Part shown: piece after piece, positions 5,149 to 5,265 of the stretch
Numbering within the stretch: the stretch's first letter is position 1
How the letters are laid out: every line of letters begins with the position of its first letter
Assembly: GCA_026706425.1 (NCBI GenBank)
Contig: JAPOYW010000680.1
Location: 9,120-14,384 of the forward strand
Length of the DNA stretch: 5,265 bases
Source of the DNA: Gammaproteobacteria bacterium
Lineage (GTDB): Bacteria; Pseudomonadota; Gammaproteobacteria; Pseudomonadales; Azotimanducaceae
Reading direction: 5' to 3'
Program-made: the position numbers and the translations under genes
Notes under the pieces: generated by a model
Told to the model about the DNA's origin: nothing
Seen by the model: the letters and a program-made list of their open reading frames with translations, nothing else
Databases searched by the model: none

Positions 5149-5265
5149 TTACCGGCTTGTGTCACGGAAGGCGTCCGGGAAGCGGGCGTTGGCACGTGCC
5201 GTCTCGACGCTGACCGAGCCGTTCACCACGAGTCGCTGCAGGCACTGATCGAGCGTCTGCATGCC
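5149..5265 (-). CDS. PilT/PilU-type type IV pilus retraction ATPase, C-terminal end (5' part outside window)
   Basis: Only the last 38 residues and the TAA stop (plus-strand 5149-5151) are inside. They begin GMQTLDQCLQRLVVNG and continue SVSVETARANARFPDAF, matching the C-terminal helices of PilT/PilU hexameric ATPases, whose conserved Gly-Met-Gln-Thr-x-Asp block follows the Walker domains. These motors sit at the inner-membrane base of the type IV pilus and drive pilus retraction for twitching motility. The gene is convergent with ruvX, with a 53-base gap and no clear terminator hairpin. PilT and PilU cannot be told apart from this tail. The short divergent end (after PDAF) is not the typical PilT terminus I recall, so a PilU-like or third paralogue is possible. 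Confidence 0.75.
   Translation of the reverse strand, partial: GMQTLDQCLQRLVVNGSVSVETARANARFPDAFRDTSR

Overview
The window is high-GC DNA whose codons mostly end in G or C. The gene content points to a gammaproteobacterium: gshB, a TonB-family gene, yqgE (algH) and ruvX (yqgF) follow one another on the plus strand. This is the order I know from Pseudomonas aeruginosa, where the TonB-family gene is tonB3. The species cannot be named from the sequence. There are eight supported protein genes (two partial) and no RNA gene, IS element or CRISPR array.

Left block (1-1387, plus strand): the 3' end of metK (S-adenosylmethionine synthetase), a 134-base gap with two inverted repeats, then metF (5,10-methylenetetrahydrofolate reductase). 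Both genes belong to the methionine/SAM cycle; no ahcY lies between them. Middle (1403-2080, minus strand): an uncharacterised protein of about 225 residues, convergent with metF (15 bases apart) and divergent from gshB (100 bases apart). Its N-terminal half resembles a histidine-phosphotransfer (Hpt) helical domain of the ChpA/PilL type, but the phospho-accepting histidine is absent.

Right block (2181-5095, plus strand): gshB (glutathione synthetase), a tonB3-like gene, yqgE and ruvX form a probable operon. gshB/tonB overlap as TTGA and yqgE/ruvX as GTGA, both consistent with translational coupling; a 91-base gap separates tonB from yqgE. The gshB/tonB junction carries two tandem 45-base repeats (44/45 identical), each with a strong GC hairpin. 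They add a 33-residue tail to an otherwise normal-length GshB and appear to provide the tonB ribosome binding site. At the right edge the C-terminus of a PilT/PilU-type pilus-retraction ATPase runs on the minus strand toward ruvX.

Most genes are housekeeping. The points that deserve a second look are the Hpt-like protein without its histidine next to gshB, the in-frame repeat insertion, a RuvX that seems to lack its last acidic catalytic residue, and the unexplained hairpin leader before metF. The TonB3-like protein, the pilus ATPase and the Hpt-like protein together hint at a type IV pilus neighbourhood; that link is inferred.
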